From the NCBI RefSeq assembly GCF_001426505.1, contig NZ_LMEV01000001.1, forward strand, positions 264,994-328,993: a DNA stretch of 64,000 nt, read 5' to 3'. Below are positions 49,695 through 60,357 of this stretch, in pieces (position 1 is the first letter of the stretch; each line of letters starts with the position of its first letter). A program made the position numbers and the translations under genes. Source of the DNA: Variovorax sp. Root473 (GTDB taxonomy: Bacteria; Pseudomonadota; Gammaproteobacteria; Burkholderiales; Burkholderiaceae_C). The notes under the pieces are model-generated. The model saw nothing but the letters and a program-made list of their open reading frames with translations, did no database searches and was not told the DNA's origin.

Positions 49695-50177
49695 TCAGGG
49701 CGCGTCGGCCGGAGCGGTCGCGCGCCAGGGGTCACCGGCCGGTTCGGCCGCCGGGGGCCGCGCATAGACCGCACGGCGCACGTCGCGCCAGCGTTCGGGC
49801 ATGGCCCGCTGCTCGAGCCAGACCCAGCGCGCCGCACGGCCGGTTTCGGCCAGGCGGATCAGCAGCAATGACTGGAAATCGAGCGCCACGATGGCCCGTG
49901 CAGCAAGCACGCCGCGCGAAGGATCGGTACCGGTCAGCGACCAGTGCAATCCGTCGAAATGCAGCGTCGCCGCGCCGTCCCGCCGCAAGCCGAAACCTGC
50001 AGCGACACCAGAAAAGACCACGCTGAGGAGCAGCAGCAACTGGCGCCAGCCGTTGCCATCAAAAAGATAGCACGCCGCGCCAGCACAGCAAACGCCCAAG
50101 GTCCAAAGGGCCAGAAGAATCCGGGTCGCGCCGCGGGTGCGCCCCACCGGATAGGTCACCGACGGTGCGCCGTGCAT
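49695..50177 (-). CDS. YgfX/CptA-like small membrane protein
   Basis: The 160-residue product has two adjacent transmembrane helices (about 18-38 and 43-62) followed by a beta-rich domain with ALDFQSLLLIRL and the ending WLEQRAMPERWRDVRRAVYA. This matches the YgfX (CptA) pattern of two N-terminal helices and a C-terminal P-x-x-W-R-x-x-R motif. In E. coli ygfX neighbours sdhE, but here sdhE is about 35 kb away and this gene lies between fabF and rpoE. The ATG at 50177 avoids overlap with fabF. YgfX was described as a cell-division or complex II-related factor. Assignment is by pattern only. Confidence 0.55.
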   Translation of the reverse strand: MHGAPSVTYPVGRTRGATRILLALWTLGVCCAGAACYLFDGNGWRQLLLLLSVVFSGVAAGFGLRRDGAATLHFDGLHWSLTGTDPSRGVLAARAIVALDFQSLLLIRLAETGRAARWVWLEQRAMPERWRDVRRAVYARPPAAEPAGDPWRATAPADAP

Positions 50178-50190
50178 GAGAGAGCGACGC

Positions 50191-51435
50191 TCAAGCGCGC
50201 TTGAACACCAGCGTACCGTTGGTACCGCCGAAGCCGAAATTGTTCTTGACCGCGACATCGATCTTCAGATCGCGCGCCTCGTTGGCGCAGTAGTCGAGAT
50301 CGCACTCCGGATCCTGGTTGAAGATGTTGATCGTCGGGGGACTCTTCTGGTGATGCAGCGCCAGCACCGTGAACACCGATTCGATGCCGCCCGCGCCGCC
50401 CAGCAGGTGGCCGGTCATGGACTTGGTCGAATTCACGACGAGCTTCTTCGCGTGATCGCCGAAGGCGAGCTTGACCGCGTTGGTTTCGTTGAGGTCACCG
50501 ATCAGCGTCGAGGTCCCGTGCGCGTTCAGGTACTGAACCTCGTCGGCGTTGACACCTGCGTTGGCCAGCGCCATCGCCATCGAACGGCGCGGGCCGTCGA
50601 CGTCGGGCGCGGTCATGTGGTACGCGTCGCCGGTCATGCCGAAGCCGGAAACTTCGGCGTAGATTTTGGCGCCGCGCGCCTTGGCGTGTTCGTACTCTTC
50701 GAGCACCAGCACGCCGGAGCCCTCGCCCAGCACGAAGCCATCGCGGTCCTTGTCCCACGGGCGCGAGGCGGTGGCGGGATCGTCGTTGCGCGTGCTCAGC
50801 GCCCGAGGCGCGGTAAAGCCACCGATGCCGAGCGGAGAAATGGTCGACTCAGCACCGCCCGCGATCATGACGTCGGCGTCGCCGTACTCGATCATGCGCG
50901 CCGACGTGCCGATGGCATGCAACCCAGTGGTGCAGGCGGTCACGACAGCGATGTTCGGACCCTTGAAGCCGTACTTGATCGAGACGTGGCCCGAGATCAT
51001 GTTGATGATCGACGCCGGCACGAAGAACGGCGAAATGCGGCGCGGGCCGCGGCTCGCGTATTCGCCGTGCGTTTCCTCGATCATCGGCAGACCGCCGATG
51101 CCGGAGCCGATGTTGCAGCCGATGCGCACGGCCTTTTCATAGGACAGTGCGTCGCCGGTCGGCAGTCCACTGTCCTGCACCGCCTGGATGGCGGCGGCGA
51201 GTCCCAGATGAATGAAGCGGTCCATGTGACGCGCTTCTTTCTCCGAGATGTATTGGGTGATGTCGAAACCCTTGACCTCACCGGCGAACTTGCAGGCGAA
51301 GGCGCTTGCATCGAACGCGGTGATGTTCGCAATGCCCGACTTCCCGGCCAACAGGTTGGTCCAGGATTCGGTGGCAGTGTTTCCGACAGGAGCGATGCAA
51401 CCGAGTCCGGTCACGACGACGCGGCGTTTGGTCAT
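50191..51435 (-). CDS. fabF: 3-oxoacyl-[ACP] synthase II
   Basis: FabF elongates acyl-ACP with malonyl-ACP. The 414-residue thiolase-fold enzyme has the nucleophile in TACTTGLHAIG, the histidines in LNAHGTST and TKSMTGHLLGGAGG, and the family start KRRVVVTGLGCIAPVGN. It lies 96 bp downstream of acpP, a nearly universal neighbour. Confidence 0.98.
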   Translation of the reverse strand: MTKRRVVVTGLGCIAPVGNTATESWTNLLAGKSGIANITAFDASAFACKFAGEVKGFDITQYISEKEARHMDRFIHLGLAAAIQAVQDSGLPTGDALSYEKAVRIGCNIGSGIGGLPMIEETHGEYASRGPRRISPFFVPASIINMISGHVSIKYGFKGPNIAVVTACTTGLHAIGTSARMIEYGDADVMIAGGAESTISPLGIGGFTAPRALSTRNDDPATASRPWDKDRDGFVLGEGSGVLVLEEYEHAKARGAKIYAEVSGFGMTGDAYHMTAPDVDGPRRSMAMALANAGVNADEVQYLNAHGTSTLIGDLNETNAVKLAFGDHAKKLVVNSTKSMTGHLLGGAGGIESVFTVLALHHQKSPPTINIFNQDPECDLDYCANEARDLKIDVAVKNNFGFGGTNGTLVFKRA

Positions 51436-51531
51436 GCCGGCAAACCTTTCTGGAAGCGCTGGACAGCTGCCGATCGGCGCGGGCGGTTGAAAAAGGAGCC
51501 GCCGGCCGTCGTTGCAGTGTCAGCTGGCCGA

Positions 51532-52615
<1,084 letters not shown>

Positions 52616-52647
52616 AAAAGAGAAAAAGTATCGGGACCTGGCGGCGT

Positions 52648-53601
52648 TCAGCCGGCGAGCGATTGTCGGACGTCCGCGAGGGTGGCCGGGTCGTACACCG
52701 ACGCGGCTTCCAGTTCGGGGGCGATGCGCTTCACCATGCCAGCCAGCACCTTGCCGGGACCGCACTCGATGATGGCGGTTGCACCGCGCAGTTTCAAGGC
52801 CTGAACGCTCTCAACCCAGCGCACCGGACCGGCGGCCTGGCGCACCAGAGCGTCGCGGATGCGGTCGGCATCGGTCTCGACCGCCACGTCGATGTTGTTG
52901 AGCACCGGAATCTGCGGCGCAGCCAGCGTCACACTCGCAAGCTTCTCGCGCAGGGCTTCGGCCGCTGGCTTCATCAGGCTCGAATGGAACGGCGCCGACA
53001 CCGGCAGCGGCAATGCACGCTTGGCGCCGTTGGCCTTCAGCAGCTCGCAGGCCTTGTCCACCGCGGCCTTGCTGCCGGCGATCACGGTCTGCATCGGATC
53101 GTTGAAGTTCACGGCCTCGACCACTTCGGCGCTGCCGGGGCCGAACGTGGCGGTGGCTTCGGTGCAGCCGGCGACCACCTTGTCGGACACCATGCCGAGG
53201 ATCGCCGCCATCGCACCGACGCCGACCGGCACGGCCTGCTGCATGGCCTGCGCGCGGAAACGCACCAGCGGCGCGGCCTGCGCGAGCGTCAGCACGCCCG
53301 AGGCCACCAGCGCCGAATACTCGCCCAGCGAATGGCCGGCGACGACGGACGGCGTGGCGCCGCCTTCAGCCAGCCAGGCACGCCAGGCAGCCACGCCAGC
53401 CACCAGCATCACGGGCTGCGTGTTCGTGGTGAGCGCCAGCTCTTCCTTGGGACCGTTCTTGATCAGCGCGCCGATGTCTTCGCCCAGCGCTTCGGAGGCT
53501 TCGCGCAGGGTTTCGGCCACGGCCGGGTGATCGCCCCAGGCGTCGAGCATGCCGACCGCCTGCGAGCCCTGACCCGGAAAGACAAAAGCAAAGAATTTCA
53601 T
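52648..53601 (-). CDS. fabD: Malonyl-CoA-[ACP] transacylase
   Basis: FabD loads malonyl groups onto ACP. The 317-residue protein has AFVFPGQGSQAVGML, the nucleophile serine in VVAGHSLGEYSALVASG and the catalytic histidine in LPVSAPFHSSLM. It lies between fabH (51 bp gap) and fabG. Confidence 0.98.
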   Translation of the reverse strand: MKFFAFVFPGQGSQAVGMLDAWGDHPAVAETLREASEALGEDIGALIKNGPKEELALTTNTQPVMLVAGVAAWRAWLAEGGATPSVVAGHSLGEYSALVASGVLTLAQAAPLVRFRAQAMQQAVPVGVGAMAAILGMVSDKVVAGCTEATATFGPGSAEVVEAVNFNDPMQTVIAGSKAAVDKACELLKANGAKRALPLPVSAPFHSSLMKPAAEALREKLASVTLAAPQIPVLNNIDVAVETDADRIRDALVRQAAGPVRWVESVQALKLRGATAIIECGPGKVLAGMVKRIAPELEAASVYDPATLADVRQSLAG

Positions 53602-53652
53602 TGTTGTTTCTTCGTCACCGCGCCGACGCCCGCTCCGGAGCGCCGCGACGCA

Positions 53653-54630
53653 CTACAGATTCAATAGCACCGCGCCCCAGGTGAAACCACCGCCCACGCC
53701 TTCCAGCATGAGGGTCTCGCCCTTCTTCACCTTGCCCGAGCGCACGGCTTCGTCGAGCGCCAGCGGGATCGAGGCGGCCGAGGTGTTGCCGTGCTCGTGG
53801 ACCGTGACGACCAGTTTCTCGCGCGGCAGCTTCAGCTTCTTGGCCGTGCCTTCCATGATGCGGATGTTGGCCTGGTGCGGAATCAGCCAGTCGATGTCGG
53901 CCTCGGTCTTGCCGGCTTTGGCCAGCGTCGCGCGCGCCGCGTCTTCGAGCACGCGAACCGCCAGCTTGAAGACGGCCTGGCCGTCCATGTGCAGCAGCGG
54001 CGTGCCGAGCACGTTGCCGCCCGACACGTGGCCGGGTACGCACAGGATGCCGACATGCTTGCCGTCGGCATGCAGGTCGCTGGCCAGGATGCCGGGCTCG
54101 TCGGAGGCCTCGAGCACCACCGCGCCCGCGCCGTCACCGAACAGCACACAGGTGGTGCGGTCGTTGAAGTCGAGGATGCGGGAGAACACTTCGGCGCCGA
54201 TCACCAGCGCGCAGCGCGCGGTGCCGGTACGGATCATCGCGTCGGCCACCGTCAGTGCGTAGACGAAACCGCTGCAGACCGCCTGGACGTCGAAGGCCGG
54301 GCAGCCGGCGATGCCGAGCTTGTGCTGGAGGATCGCGGCCGACGACGGGAACACCATGTCGGGCGTCGACGTCGCGACGATGATCAGGTCGACATCGCTG
54401 GCCTTGCGGCCGGCGGCTTCCAGCGCATGCTTCGCGGCTTCGAGGCCGAGGTCGCTGCTGCTGACATCGGGCGCCGCAAAGTGGCGCGCGTGAATGCCGG
54501 TGCGCTCGACGATCCACTGATCGGAGGTTTCGATGCCGCGTGTCGCCAGTTCCTTGGCAAGGTCGTCATTGGTGACGCGGCGCGGGGGCAGGTAGCTGCC
54601 GGTGCCGGTGATGCGCGAAAAAGGGGTCAT
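53653..54630 (-). CDS. fabH: 3-oxoacyl-[ACP] synthase III
   Basis: FabH starts fatty-acid synthesis from acetyl-CoA and malonyl-ACP. The 325-residue protein has the nucleophile in [16 protein letters not shown], the histidine in [12 protein letters not shown] and the asparagine in [17 protein letters not shown]. The ATG at 54630 shares one base with the plsX stop (TGATG); a TTG just upstream is less likely. Confidence 0.97.
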   Translation of the reverse strand: MTPFSRITGTGSYLPPRRVTNDDLAKELATRGIETSDQWIVERTGIHARHFAAPDVSSSDLGLEAAKHALEAAGRKASDVDLIIVATSTPDMVFPSSAAILQHKLGIAGCPAFDVQAVCSGFVYALTVADAMIRTGTARCALVIGAEVFSRILDFNDRTTCVLFGDGAGAVVLEASDEPGILASDLHADGKHVGILCVPGHVSGGNVLGTPLLHMDGQAVFKLAVRVLEDAARATLAKAGKTEADIDWLIPHQANIRIMEGTAKKLKLPREKLVVTVHEHGNTSAASIPLALDEAVRSGKVKKGETLMLEGVGGGFTWGAVLLNL

Positions 54631-55727
54631 CAAGCGTGAAGGGCTGTCGCGTCGGCCGGCACCGCCGACTCCTGCCGAGCGAGCAAAGGCGCGGCGTGGG
54701 CAATGCGGGCCCGCACGCGATCGAGCAGGTTGTTGCGAGCGGCATCATAAGCGCGATCCAACGCATGACCGAAAGCCACTTCATCGGCCGAGCCATGGCT
54801 CTTGAATACCAGCCCACGCAGGCCCAGCAGCGCTGCGCCGTTGTAGCGGCGGTGATCCAGGCGACCTTTGAAGGCTTTTAGGACCGGATAGGCAACAACT
54901 GCAACCAGTTTGGTGAAGATGTTCCGCGAAAACTCGACGCGAATAAACTCGCCGATCATCGAGGCCACGCCTTCGCTGGCCTTCAGGGCCACGTTGCCAA
55001 CAAATCCGTCACACACGACGATATCGGTCGTGCCTTTGAAGATGTCATTGCCTTCCACGTTGCCGTAGAAGTTCAGATCCTTGGAGTTGGCAGCCGTACG
55101 CAGCAGTTGACTCGCCTTTTTGATGGTTTCGCTGCCCTTGATGGCTTCTTCACCAATATTAAGCAGGCCGACCGAAGGCGATTCATTGCCGGTCAGCGCC
55201 GACACCAGCGCCGAGCCGAGCACCGCGAACTGGAGCAGGTCTTCCGCATCACAGTCGACATTCGCACCGAGATCGAGCACGGTGGTCGCCCCACCTTTCA
55301 CATTGGGCAACTGGGGCGCAATGGCAGGACGGTCGATGCCATCGAGCGTTTTGAGCAGATAGCGTGCAATTGCCATCAACGCGCCCGTGTTGCCGGCAGA
55401 TACGGCCCCCTGCGCAGTGCCATCCTTGACCTGCTGGATCGCAACGCGCATCGAAGAGTCCTTCTTCTTGCGCAGGGCGATTTCAATAGGATCGTCCATG
55501 CCGACCACTTCGCTGGCCGGCACGATGCGCGCGCGCGGATGATTGGCAAACGCCGCCAGCGCGGCCGGCGCACCGACAAGCAGCAACGACGCGTCGCTGT
55601 GCCGCTCGAGAAAAGCGCGGCAGGCCGCGAGCGTGACACGCGGCCCATGGTCACCCCCCATGCAATCCACGGCGAGCGTGATTGCGGCGGGCGCAGCAGT
55701 GAGTTCGGGAGAAAAAGGCGCAGCCAT
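54630..55727 (-). CDS. plsX: Phosphate acyltransferase PlsX
   Basis: PlsX makes acyl-phosphate from acyl-ACP for phospholipid synthesis. The 365-residue protein has [45 protein letters not shown] and [11 protein letters not shown], then [16 protein letters not shown]. The ATG at 55727 is preferred over a TTG one codon upstream. The chain ends in an extended helical tail. Confidence 0.97.
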   Translation of the reverse strand: MAAPFSPELTAAPAAITLAVDCMGGDHGPRVTLAACRAFLERHSDASLLLVGAPAALAAFANHPRARIVPASEVVGMDDPIEIALRKKKDSSMRVAIQQVKDGTAQGAVSAGNTGALMAIARYLLKTLDGIDRPAIAPQLPNVKGGATTVLDLGANVDCDAEDLLQFAVLGSALVSALTGNESPSVGLLNIGEEAIKGSETIKKASQLLRTAANSKDLNFYGNVEGNDIFKGTTDIVVCDGFVGNVALKASEGVASMIGEFIRVEFSRNIFTKLVAVVAYPVLKAFKGRLDHRRYNGAALLGLRGLVFKSHGSADEVAFGHALDRAYDAARNNLLDRVRARIAHAAPLLARQESAVPADATALHA

Positions 55728-55788
55728 CAAAACAAAGGCCCGACGCTACAGCAAAAGTAGCTTCGGGCCTTGGCCTTGGGGTTGGAGA

Positions 55789-55971
55789 TCAGGCTTCGGA
55801 CTTGTTCTTGAGCACCTGACGACCACGGTAGAAACCGTTGGGGCTGATGTGATGGCGCAGGTGCGTTTCGCCAGTGGTCGGCTCCACGGCGATGCCGGGA
55901 ACAACCAGAGCGTTGTGTGAACGATGCATGCCGCGCTTGGAAGGCGACTTTTTGTTTTGCTGGACGGCCAT
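55789..55971 (-). CDS. rpmF: 50S ribosomal protein L32
   Basis: The 60-residue basic protein begins [20 protein letters not shown] and continues with [20 protein letters not shown], the L32 pattern. The zinc cysteines of C+ L32 forms are absent, so this is the C- form. It is 61 bp upstream of plsX and 173 bp downstream of the YceD gene, the classical yceD-rpmF-plsX order. Confidence 0.97.
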   Translation of the reverse strand: MAVQQNKKSPSKRGMHRSHNALVVPGIAVEPTTGETHLRHHISPNGFYRGRQVLKNKSEA

Positions 55972-56144
55972 GATGGCTCCTGGACGGTTAGGTGGGTGAC
56001 TGGATGCGGGCTCAAGCGGTGGCAATGAGGCGAAAGCTCCGGCGGCATGCATGGAATGCCACGTTCTGCCTTTGCCTTGTATGCATTGCTGCTCACGGCG
56101 GCGCGCGCGAAGCCCATGATTATAGCCCAGCCGAAGAGAAAGGG

Positions 56145-56702
56145 CTACTTGCCCTCTTCGGGCTTGCGCGGACGCAACGCGCCGAGCACGGCAAAGGGGT
56201 TCGGCTTGGCCTCCTCGGCCGCCTGGAAATCGTCGTCGCTCGAAGACAGGCGCACCGGCGTCGGACACACGTCGTGGACGGGCATGACGGGGATTTCCAT
56301 CAGCAATTCGTCCTCGATGAGCCCGCGCAGATCGAAATCGCGGCTGATCACCAGCAGGTCTTCGTCGGATTCCTCGTCTTGCGCCTCGGCAGTGGCCTCG
56401 TCGGCCACGAAGCGGAACCAGCGGTCCACGAACAGTTCGGTGTCGACCGGCGACAGGCAGCGCTGGCACACGAGCGGCACGATGGCTTCGACGTTCAGGT
56501 GCAGCCAGGGCGCCGCCTTGCCGTCGGCGCCGGGGCGCTCCTCGCCGGTCGCTTCCCAACGGACCACGGCGTCGGTGGCCGGCGTGGCCAGTTCGGCGAC
56601 GAGGCGTGCAAAGCCCGGGACTGGATCGTCGCCTTCCAGGGTGGCGGCCGCCGCGGTGAACGCGGGCACATTGAGCCTTTCGGGGGCAAATTCTCTCTTC
56701 AT
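56145..56702 (-). CDS. yceD: YceD/DUF177 family protein (large ribosomal RNA subunit accumulation protein)
   Basis: The 185-residue protein has the family's [18 protein letters not shown] segment with a CxxC pair, an acidic middle ([13 protein letters not shown]) and an [18 protein letters not shown] motif. YceD family members affect 23S rRNA accumulation. The ATG at 56702 is preferred because it gives the normal [10 protein letters not shown] start. The 173-bp gap to rpmF is short on landmarks. Confidence 0.9.
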   Translation of the reverse strand: MKREFAPERLNVPAFTAAAATLEGDDPVPGFARLVAELATPATDAVVRWEATGEERPGADGKAAPWLHLNVEAIVPLVCQRCLSPVDTELFVDRWFRFVADEATAEAQDEESDEDLLVISRDFDLRGLIEDELLMEIPVMPVHDVCPTPVRLSSSDDDFQAAEEAKPNPFAVLGALRPRKPEEGK

Positions 56703-56788
56703 CCGCCCCAGTCTAGCGCGCCGGCCGGCTTCCCTGCCGAGCAACCCACCGGACGGGTCGAGTCCGGTCGCTCACGCACAATCGCTTC

Positions 56789-57370
56789 ATGCAACGCACC
56801 GTGATCCTCGCCTCGACCTCGCGCTACCGCCGCGAACTGCTCACCCGCCTCCATCTGCCCTTCGAAGTGCACGCTCCCGACGTCGACGAGACCGCGCACG
56901 CAGGCGAAACGCCCCGTGCGCTGGCCGAGCGCCTGGCGCTGGAAAAAGCCAACGCCGTGGCCGCGCGCTTTCCCGACGCCGTGGTAATCGGCTCCGACCA
57001 GGTCGCCGACCTGGCGGGCGAAGCGCTCGGCAAGCCCGGGGACCACGCACGGGCGACCGCCCAATTGCGCCGGATGCGTGGCCAGACGCTGATCTTCCAG
57101 ACCGCCGTGGCCGTCGTCTGCCATGTGACGGGCTTCGTCCAGCGCGACATCGCCCCCGTGCGCGTGGTGTTCCGCGACCTTTCCGACGCCGCCATCGAGC
57201 GCTACCTATTAGCAGAGCAGCCCTACGACTGCGCCGGCAGCGCCAAGAGCGAAGGTTTCGGCATCGCACTGCTCGACGCCATCGACAGCGACGACCCGAC
57301 CGCGCTGATCGGCCTGCCCCTGATCCGCACCTGCCGGATGCTGCGCGCCGCGGGGGTCGACCTGCTGTGA
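56789..57370 (+). CDS. Maf-family nucleotide pyrophosphatase (YceF-like)
   Basis: Maf proteins hydrolyse non-canonical nucleoside triphosphates. The 193-residue protein begins with ILASTSRYRRELL, the Maf phosphate-binding motif, and continues with VIGSDQVADL and AGSAKSEGFGIAL. The pattern with SDQV and the sequence around it fits the YceF subgroup, which acts on m7GTP. It is divergent from yceD with an 86-bp gap and overlaps the next gene by 4 bp. Confidence 0.88.
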   Translation: MQRTVILASTSRYRRELLTRLHLPFEVHAPDVDETAHAGETPRALAERLALEKANAVAARFPDAVVIGSDQVADLAGEALGKPGDHARATAQLRRMRGQTLIFQTAVAVVCHVTGFVQRDIAPVRVVFRDLSDAAIERYLLAEQPYDCAGSAKSEGFGIALLDAIDSDDPTALIGLPLIRTCRMLRAAGVDLL

Positions 57371-58134
57371 CCACCCCAGGCAAGCTCTACCTCGTCCCCG
57401 CGCCGCTCGATTTCGGCTGCGATCTCCAGGCACCGCTGCAGGACGCCCTGCCGATGGGCACGCTGCAGACGGCCGCCGGCATCACGCACTGGATCTGCGA
57501 GAACGCCAAATCGGCCCGCGCCTACCTGAAGCGCATCGATGCAGTCACCCCGCTGGCCGCACCGCTGCAGGCGCAGAACATCCAGGAACTGCCGCGCGAA
57601 GTGCACAAGAAAGGCGACCACGCCGGCCAGTTCGACGCCCGCCCGCTGCTGGCCGCCGCGCTCGAAGGCCACGACATCGGCCTGCTGAGCGAAGCCGGCA
57701 TGCCTGCGGTGGCTGATCCCGGCTCGTCGGTGGCCCGCGCCGCACACGACCTGGGCATCACCGTCGTGCCGCTTATCGGCCCGGTCTCACTGCTGCTGGC
57801 GCTGGCCGCGAGCGGCCTGAATGGGCAGAACTTCGCCTTCGTCGGCTACCTGCCGCAGGACGGCGGCGAGCGCCAGGCGAGCATCCGCGAACTCGAGGCG
57901 CTCGCGCTCAAGACCGGCCAGACCCAGCTCTTCATCGAGACGCCGTACCGCAACGCCGCTCTGCTGCAGGCGCTGGTGCAGACGCTGCAGCACAACACCC
58001 GGCTGGCCGTCGCGCGCGGCCTGACGCTGGCGACCGCACAGGTGCGCAGCGAGACGGTGAAAGCCTGGCGCGCCGCCAAGCCGCAATCCAACACCGACGA
58101 ACGCCTGCCCGCCGTGTTCGCGATCGGGCGCTGA
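57367..58134 (+). CDS. RsmI-like SAM-dependent methyltransferase (tetrapyrrole methylase fold)
   Basis: The 255-residue protein starts at a GTG overlapping the maf stop (GTGA) and begins with GKLYLVPAPLD. It has the methylase-fold landmarks GLLSEAGMPAVADPGSSVAR and VPLIGPVSLLLALAASGLNG, then LPQDGGERQ and ETPYRNAALL, close to RsmI (16S rRNA C1402 2'-O). The N-terminal region deviates from classical RsmI, so it is likely the RsmI paralog of betaproteobacteria. Substrate unknown. Confidence 0.82.
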   Translation: MTTPGKLYLVPAPLDFGCDLQAPLQDALPMGTLQTAAGITHWICENAKSARAYLKRIDAVTPLAAPLQAQNIQELPREVHKKGDHAGQFDARPLLAAALEGHDIGLLSEAGMPAVADPGSSVARAAHDLGITVVPLIGPVSLLLALAASGLNGQNFAFVGYLPQDGGERQASIRELEALALKTGQTQLFIETPYRNAALLQALVQTLQHNTRLAVARGLTLATAQVRSETVKAWRAAKPQSNTDERLPAVFAIGR

Positions 58135-58136
58135 CG

Positions 58137-59303
58137 GTGGGGCCGGGCGTCACCACTGGCACGCGCTGGGCGTCGCGCGCCCAGTTCTTCGCGTCGGGGT
58201 TCATCTTCGCGACCTGGGGCGTGCATGTGCCGACGGTCAAGGCGCACTACGCCATCGACGAGGCGCAACTCGGGCTCGCCATGCTCGCAGCGGGCGCCGG
58301 CGCGATGGTCGGCCTGACCAGCGCCGGGCGCTGGATCGGCCGCCACGGCGCGCGCCGCATGGCCGCGCTGTGCGGCTGCATCTACGCACTGCTGATCGCC
58401 GGCCTGATCGCGATGCCAGGCTATGCCGCGCTGCTGGGCCTGCTCGCAGTGTTCGGCCTGGTCACCAGCGTGTTCGACGTGGCGATCAACACCGAGGCCG
58501 CGCAGCTCGAGTTGCGCGGCGGCCAGCCGTTGATGAGCGGCATGCACGGCATGTTCAGCCTCGGCGGCATGGTCGGCGCCGCGAGCGGCAGCGCGGCACT
58601 CGCCGCCGGCATGGCGCCGCAGACCCACCTGTGGATGGTGGCCGTGGTGATGATCGGCGTGGTCGCGATTGCGGCAACGCGCATGCTGCCCACACCGGCT
58701 GCCCCCGCCAACGGCGCGGCCGCGGCAGACCACGGCTTTCGCCTCCCGCGCGGCGTGCTCGCGGTACTCGGCGTGCTGGCCGCGCTGGGGCTGATCGCCG
58801 AGGGCGCCATCTACGACTGGAGCGTGCTCTACATGCAGCAGGAACTGGGCAGCCCGCAACAGCAGGCCGCGCTGGCCTATGCGAGCTTCTCCGCCGCGAT
58901 GGCGGCTGCGCGTTTCGGTGGCGACGCGATGCGCGCCCGCTTCTCACCCACGGCCTTGCTGCGCGGCAGCGGCCTCCTTGCGGCGGGGGCGATGACGCTG
59001 GTATTGCTGACCGACCTACCCTGGCTCGCACTGCTCGGCTTTGCAGGCGTCGGCGTCGGTTTTGCGAACGTGGTGCCGATCCTGTTCGGCGCCTCGGCCC
59101 GCGTGCCGGGCGTGGCGCCTGCCAACGGCATCGCCGCCGTGTCGGCCATCGCGTACCTGGGGTTCATGGCAGGGCCCGCGGTGATCGGCCTGCTGGCGCG
59201 GGTCAGCTCGCTGACCGCCGCGCTCTATGTGGTGGTGGCCTTTGCCGCTGCGCTGGCAGCCTCGGCCCGGTTCACCGGCAGCGGCGACAGCAGCGCCGCC
59301 TGA
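58137..59303 (+). CDS. MFS transporter (YbjJ-like)
   Basis: The 388-residue protein has about 12 hydrophobic helices and the MFS loop-2 motif as AGRWIGRHGARRMAAL. It starts at a GTG 2 bp after the methyltransferase gene; another in-frame start is not obvious. A helix-adjacent NTEAAQLELRGGQPLMSGMH segment and a FATWGVHVPTVK start resemble the YbjJ group. The substrate is unknown. It converges with sppA after 12 bp. Confidence 0.82.
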   Translation: MGPGVTTGTRWASRAQFFASGFIFATWGVHVPTVKAHYAIDEAQLGLAMLAAGAGAMVGLTSAGRWIGRHGARRMAALCGCIYALLIAGLIAMPGYAALLGLLAVFGLVTSVFDVAINTEAAQLELRGGQPLMSGMHGMFSLGGMVGAASGSAALAAGMAPQTHLWMVAVVMIGVVAIAATRMLPTPAAPANGAAAADHGFRLPRGVLAVLGVLAALGLIAEGAIYDWSVLYMQQELGSPQQQAALAYASFSAAMAAARFGGDAMRARFSPTALLRGSGLLAAGAMTLVLLTDLPWLALLGFAGVGVGFANVVPILFGASARVPGVAPANGIAAVSAIAYLGFMAGPAVIGLLARVSSLTAALYVVVAFAAALAASARFTGSGDSSAA

Positions 59304-59325
59304 AAAAGGCTGCGCTCAGCGCAGC
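59302..59325 (-). terminator. Intrinsic terminator overlapping the sppA stop codon
   Basis: On the minus strand GCTGCGC pairs with GCGCAGC with only TGA, the sppA stop codon, in the loop, and CCTTTTTCA follows. The hairpin is thus partly coding. Confidence 0.75.
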
Positions 59326-60356
59326 GCCGGCGAAGTCTTCAGCGCGCTCACCGAGGCCGCGCCCATGGCGGCGCCGAACTTCTTGGCCAGCTTCTCGGCC
59401 ACGTTGTCGCGGCGCGTGTAGTCGATGACTTCCTCGGCCTTGATCACCTCGCGTGCCACGAAGTCGACGTTGCCCAGCTGGTCGGCCAGGCCGAACTCGA
59501 CGGCCTGCTCGCCGCTCCAGAAGAGGCCGCTGAACAGCCCCGGGGTGTCGAGCTTGAGGCGGTCGCCGCGGCCGGTCTTCACTACGTTGATGAACTGCGT
59601 GTGGATCTGGTTGAGCATCGACTGGGCATGCGCGCGCTGCGCGTCGTTCATCGGGCTGAACGGATCGAGGAAGCCCTTGTTCTCGCCGGCTGTCAGCAGG
59701 CGGCGCTCGACGCCGACCTTTTCCATCACGCCGGTGAAGCCGAAGCCGTCCATCAGCACGCCGATGCTGCCGACGATGCTGGCCTTGTCGACGAAGATCT
59801 TGTCGGCGGCGGCGGCGATGTAGTACGCCGCCGAGGCGCAGGTCTCTTCGACCACCGCGTAGACCGGCTTCTTGTGCTTGGCCTTCAGGCGCTTGATCTC
59901 GTCGTTGATGATGCCGGCCTGCACCGGGCTGCCGCCGGGCGAGTTGATCAGCAGCACCACGCCCTTGGCGCCCTCGTCCTCGAAGGCCGTCTTCATGGCG
60001 GCGATCACGAACTCGGCGCTGGCGTCGCCGCCGTTGGCGATCTCGCCCTTGATCTCGACGACGGCCGTGTGGGCGGTGGTCTTGGCGGTGCTGGGCGTGC
60101 TGCGCGAGAACGCGAACCAGGCCAGGAACACGAAGAAAGCCAGCCAGCCCAGGCGCACGAAGGTCTTCCAGCGGCGCGTGGCCTTCTGCTCATTCAGGGA
60201 GGCGAACGCGAGTTTTTCGAGCGTGGCGCGCTCCCACCCGGGGCGCTGCGTGGGGTCTTGGGCCATGGTGCGGGGGCTGTCTTGGGATGTCGTGAGGGGG
60301 ACGGCCGGCTCCAGCGGTTCGAAACCCTGGGGTTCCCTGCGGTTCGGATCGGTCAT
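59316..60356 (-). CDS. sppA: Signal peptide peptidase SppA-type (S49)
   Basis: S49 proteases degrade cleaved signal peptides and membrane proteins. The 346-residue protein has a cytosolic N-terminus, a membrane helix (about 66-84, LGWLAFFVFLAWFAF) and a catalytic domain with VVLLINSPGGSPVQAG, the serine in EETCASAAYYIA and the lysine in TAGENKGFLDPF, plus DKASIVGSIGVLMDGFG. This is the short (single-domain) form. It begins 1 bp after the Rieske gene. Confidence 0.93.
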   Translation of the reverse strand: MTDPNRREPQGFEPLEPAVPLTTSQDSPRTMAQDPTQRPGWERATLEKLAFASLNEQKATRRWKTFVRLGWLAFFVFLAWFAFSRSTPSTAKTTAHTAVVEIKGEIANGGDASAEFVIAAMKTAFEDEGAKGVVLLINSPGGSPVQAGIINDEIKRLKAKHKKPVYAVVEETCASAAYYIAAAADKIFVDKASIVGSIGVLMDGFGFTGVMEKVGVERRLLTAGENKGFLDPFSPMNDAQRAHAQSMLNQIHTQFINVVKTGRGDRLKLDTPGLFSGLFWSGEQAVEFGLADQLGNVDFVAREVIKAEEVIDYTRRDNVAEKLAKKFGAAMGAASVSALKTSPALR

Positions 60357-60357
60357 G

